Of a stretch of 6,847 nt of DNA, positions 6,413 to 6,847 are shown one piece after another. The stretch is taken from positions 1-6,847 of the forward strand of contig JANPGC010000352.1 of the NCBI GenBank assembly GCA_031423755.1, given 5' to 3'. Each line of letters opens with the position of its first letter. Positions within the stretch are counted from its first letter, which is position 1. A model generated the notes under the pieces. That model did not search any database and was not told where the DNA came from. It was given only the letters and a program-made list of their open reading frames with translations. The DNA is from JANMEX01 sp031423755 (GTDB taxonomy: Bacteria > Pseudomonadota > Alphaproteobacteria > Rhizobiales > Rhizobiaceae). Position numbers and translations under genes: made by a program.

Positions 6413-6847
6413 CTAAATTGGTCGGACGAGCACGCGCTTCTTCTTGCCGAGCGACAGTTTGACAACGCCGTCTGCCGTCACATCAGCAGTGGAAACTATA
6501 CGCCGCTCATCATTGGCTGCGCCATCATTGAGCTTGACTGCACCGCCTTGCACATGTCGGCGCGCTTCGCCGTTTGAAGCAGCAAAACCGGCCTTCACGA
6601 TAAGGTTGAGAAGGCCAATGCCTGCGTCAAGCTCGGCCATCGCGATGCCGATTGACGGCAAATCCTCGGCAAAGCCTCCGGTCTCAAACGTCTGACGCGC
6701 CGTCTCCGCCGCTTCCTCCGCCGCTTGCCGCCCGTGAACAATCGCGGTTGCCTCGGTGGCCAAAATCTTCTTGGCCTCATTGATTTCATTGCCACCGAGC
6801 GCGGCGAGTTTGGCAATCTCGGACATCGGCAGACGGGTGAAGATCTT
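6413..6847 (-). CDS. tyrS: Tyrosyl-tRNA synthetase, C-terminal part (5' end beyond right edge)
   Basis: TyrRS attaches tyrosine to tRNA-Tyr in the cytoplasm. The visible 144 residues are about the last third of a roughly 415-residue protein. They start in frame at the window edge (KIFTRLP) and continue into MSEIAKLAALGGNEINEAKK, ILATEATAIVHGR and an S4-type RNA-binding domain at about visible residues 76-115 (GLLNLIVKAGFAASNGEARR, then HVQGGAVKLND), ending GKKKRVLVRPI. The ATG at 6826 is internal, not the start, because family homology continues to the edge. The catalytic Rossmann domain with the HIGH-like and KMSKS motifs is outside the window. The stop (TAG, 6415-6413) is 3 bp from the stop of the convergent AsmA-like gene, with no visible terminator between. 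Confidence 0.95.
   Translation of the reverse strand, partial: KIFTRLPMSEIAKLAALGGNEINEAKKILATEATAIVHGRQAAEEAAETARQTFETGGFAEDLPSIGIAMAELDAGIGLLNLIVKAGFAASNGEARRHVQGGAVKLNDGAANDERRIVSTADVTADGVVKLSLGKKKRVLVRPI

Overview
This window looks like ordinary chromosomal core sequence from an alphaproteobacterium, most likely of the Hyphomicrobiales (rhizobia/Brucella-type) group. The evidence is the wording of the proteins: release factor 2 has the alphaproteobacterial 'RISPYDSNARRHTSF' stretch, and the Bcp, M23 peptidase, AsmA-like and TyrRS proteins also read like that group. The genus cannot be fixed by eye. Codon use looks uniform, and I see no mobile element, tRNA, rRNA or CRISPR array.

Layout, left to right: (1) prfB (release factor 2), + strand, cut by the left edge. 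The first 20 bases hold the complete programmed +1 frameshift site (AGGAGG, 3 nt, CTT TGA C), so the gene reads through an in-frame UGA and continues in the other frame to 1076. (2) A membrane-anchored, coiled-coil M23 zinc endopeptidase on the - strand (2366 to 1107), convergent with prfB. (3) bcp, a thiol peroxidase, on the - strand (2930 to 2463), upstream of the peptidase and co-directional with it. The 96 bp between them contains a perfect TGTTA-tggt-TAACA dyad with a CtrA-like TTAACCAT octamer. (4) A 95 bp divergent intergenic region with a 6 bp GC-rich hairpin. (5) A very large AsmA/YhdP-like (DUF3971) envelope protein on the + strand, ending at 6409. (6) The 3' third of tyrS (tyrosyl-tRNA synthetase) on the - strand, with its stop only 3 bp from the stop of the AsmA-like gene and its 5' end beyond the right edge.

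Two translation genes (prfB, tyrS) flank three envelope or stress genes: a peptidoglycan endopeptidase, a peroxidase, and a putative inter-membrane lipid-transport protein. No undescribed system was found. The most informative item is the RF2 autoregulatory frameshift at the left edge, because a simple ORF call would truncate the protein. Next is the candidate cell-cycle (CtrA) site upstream of the peptidase.
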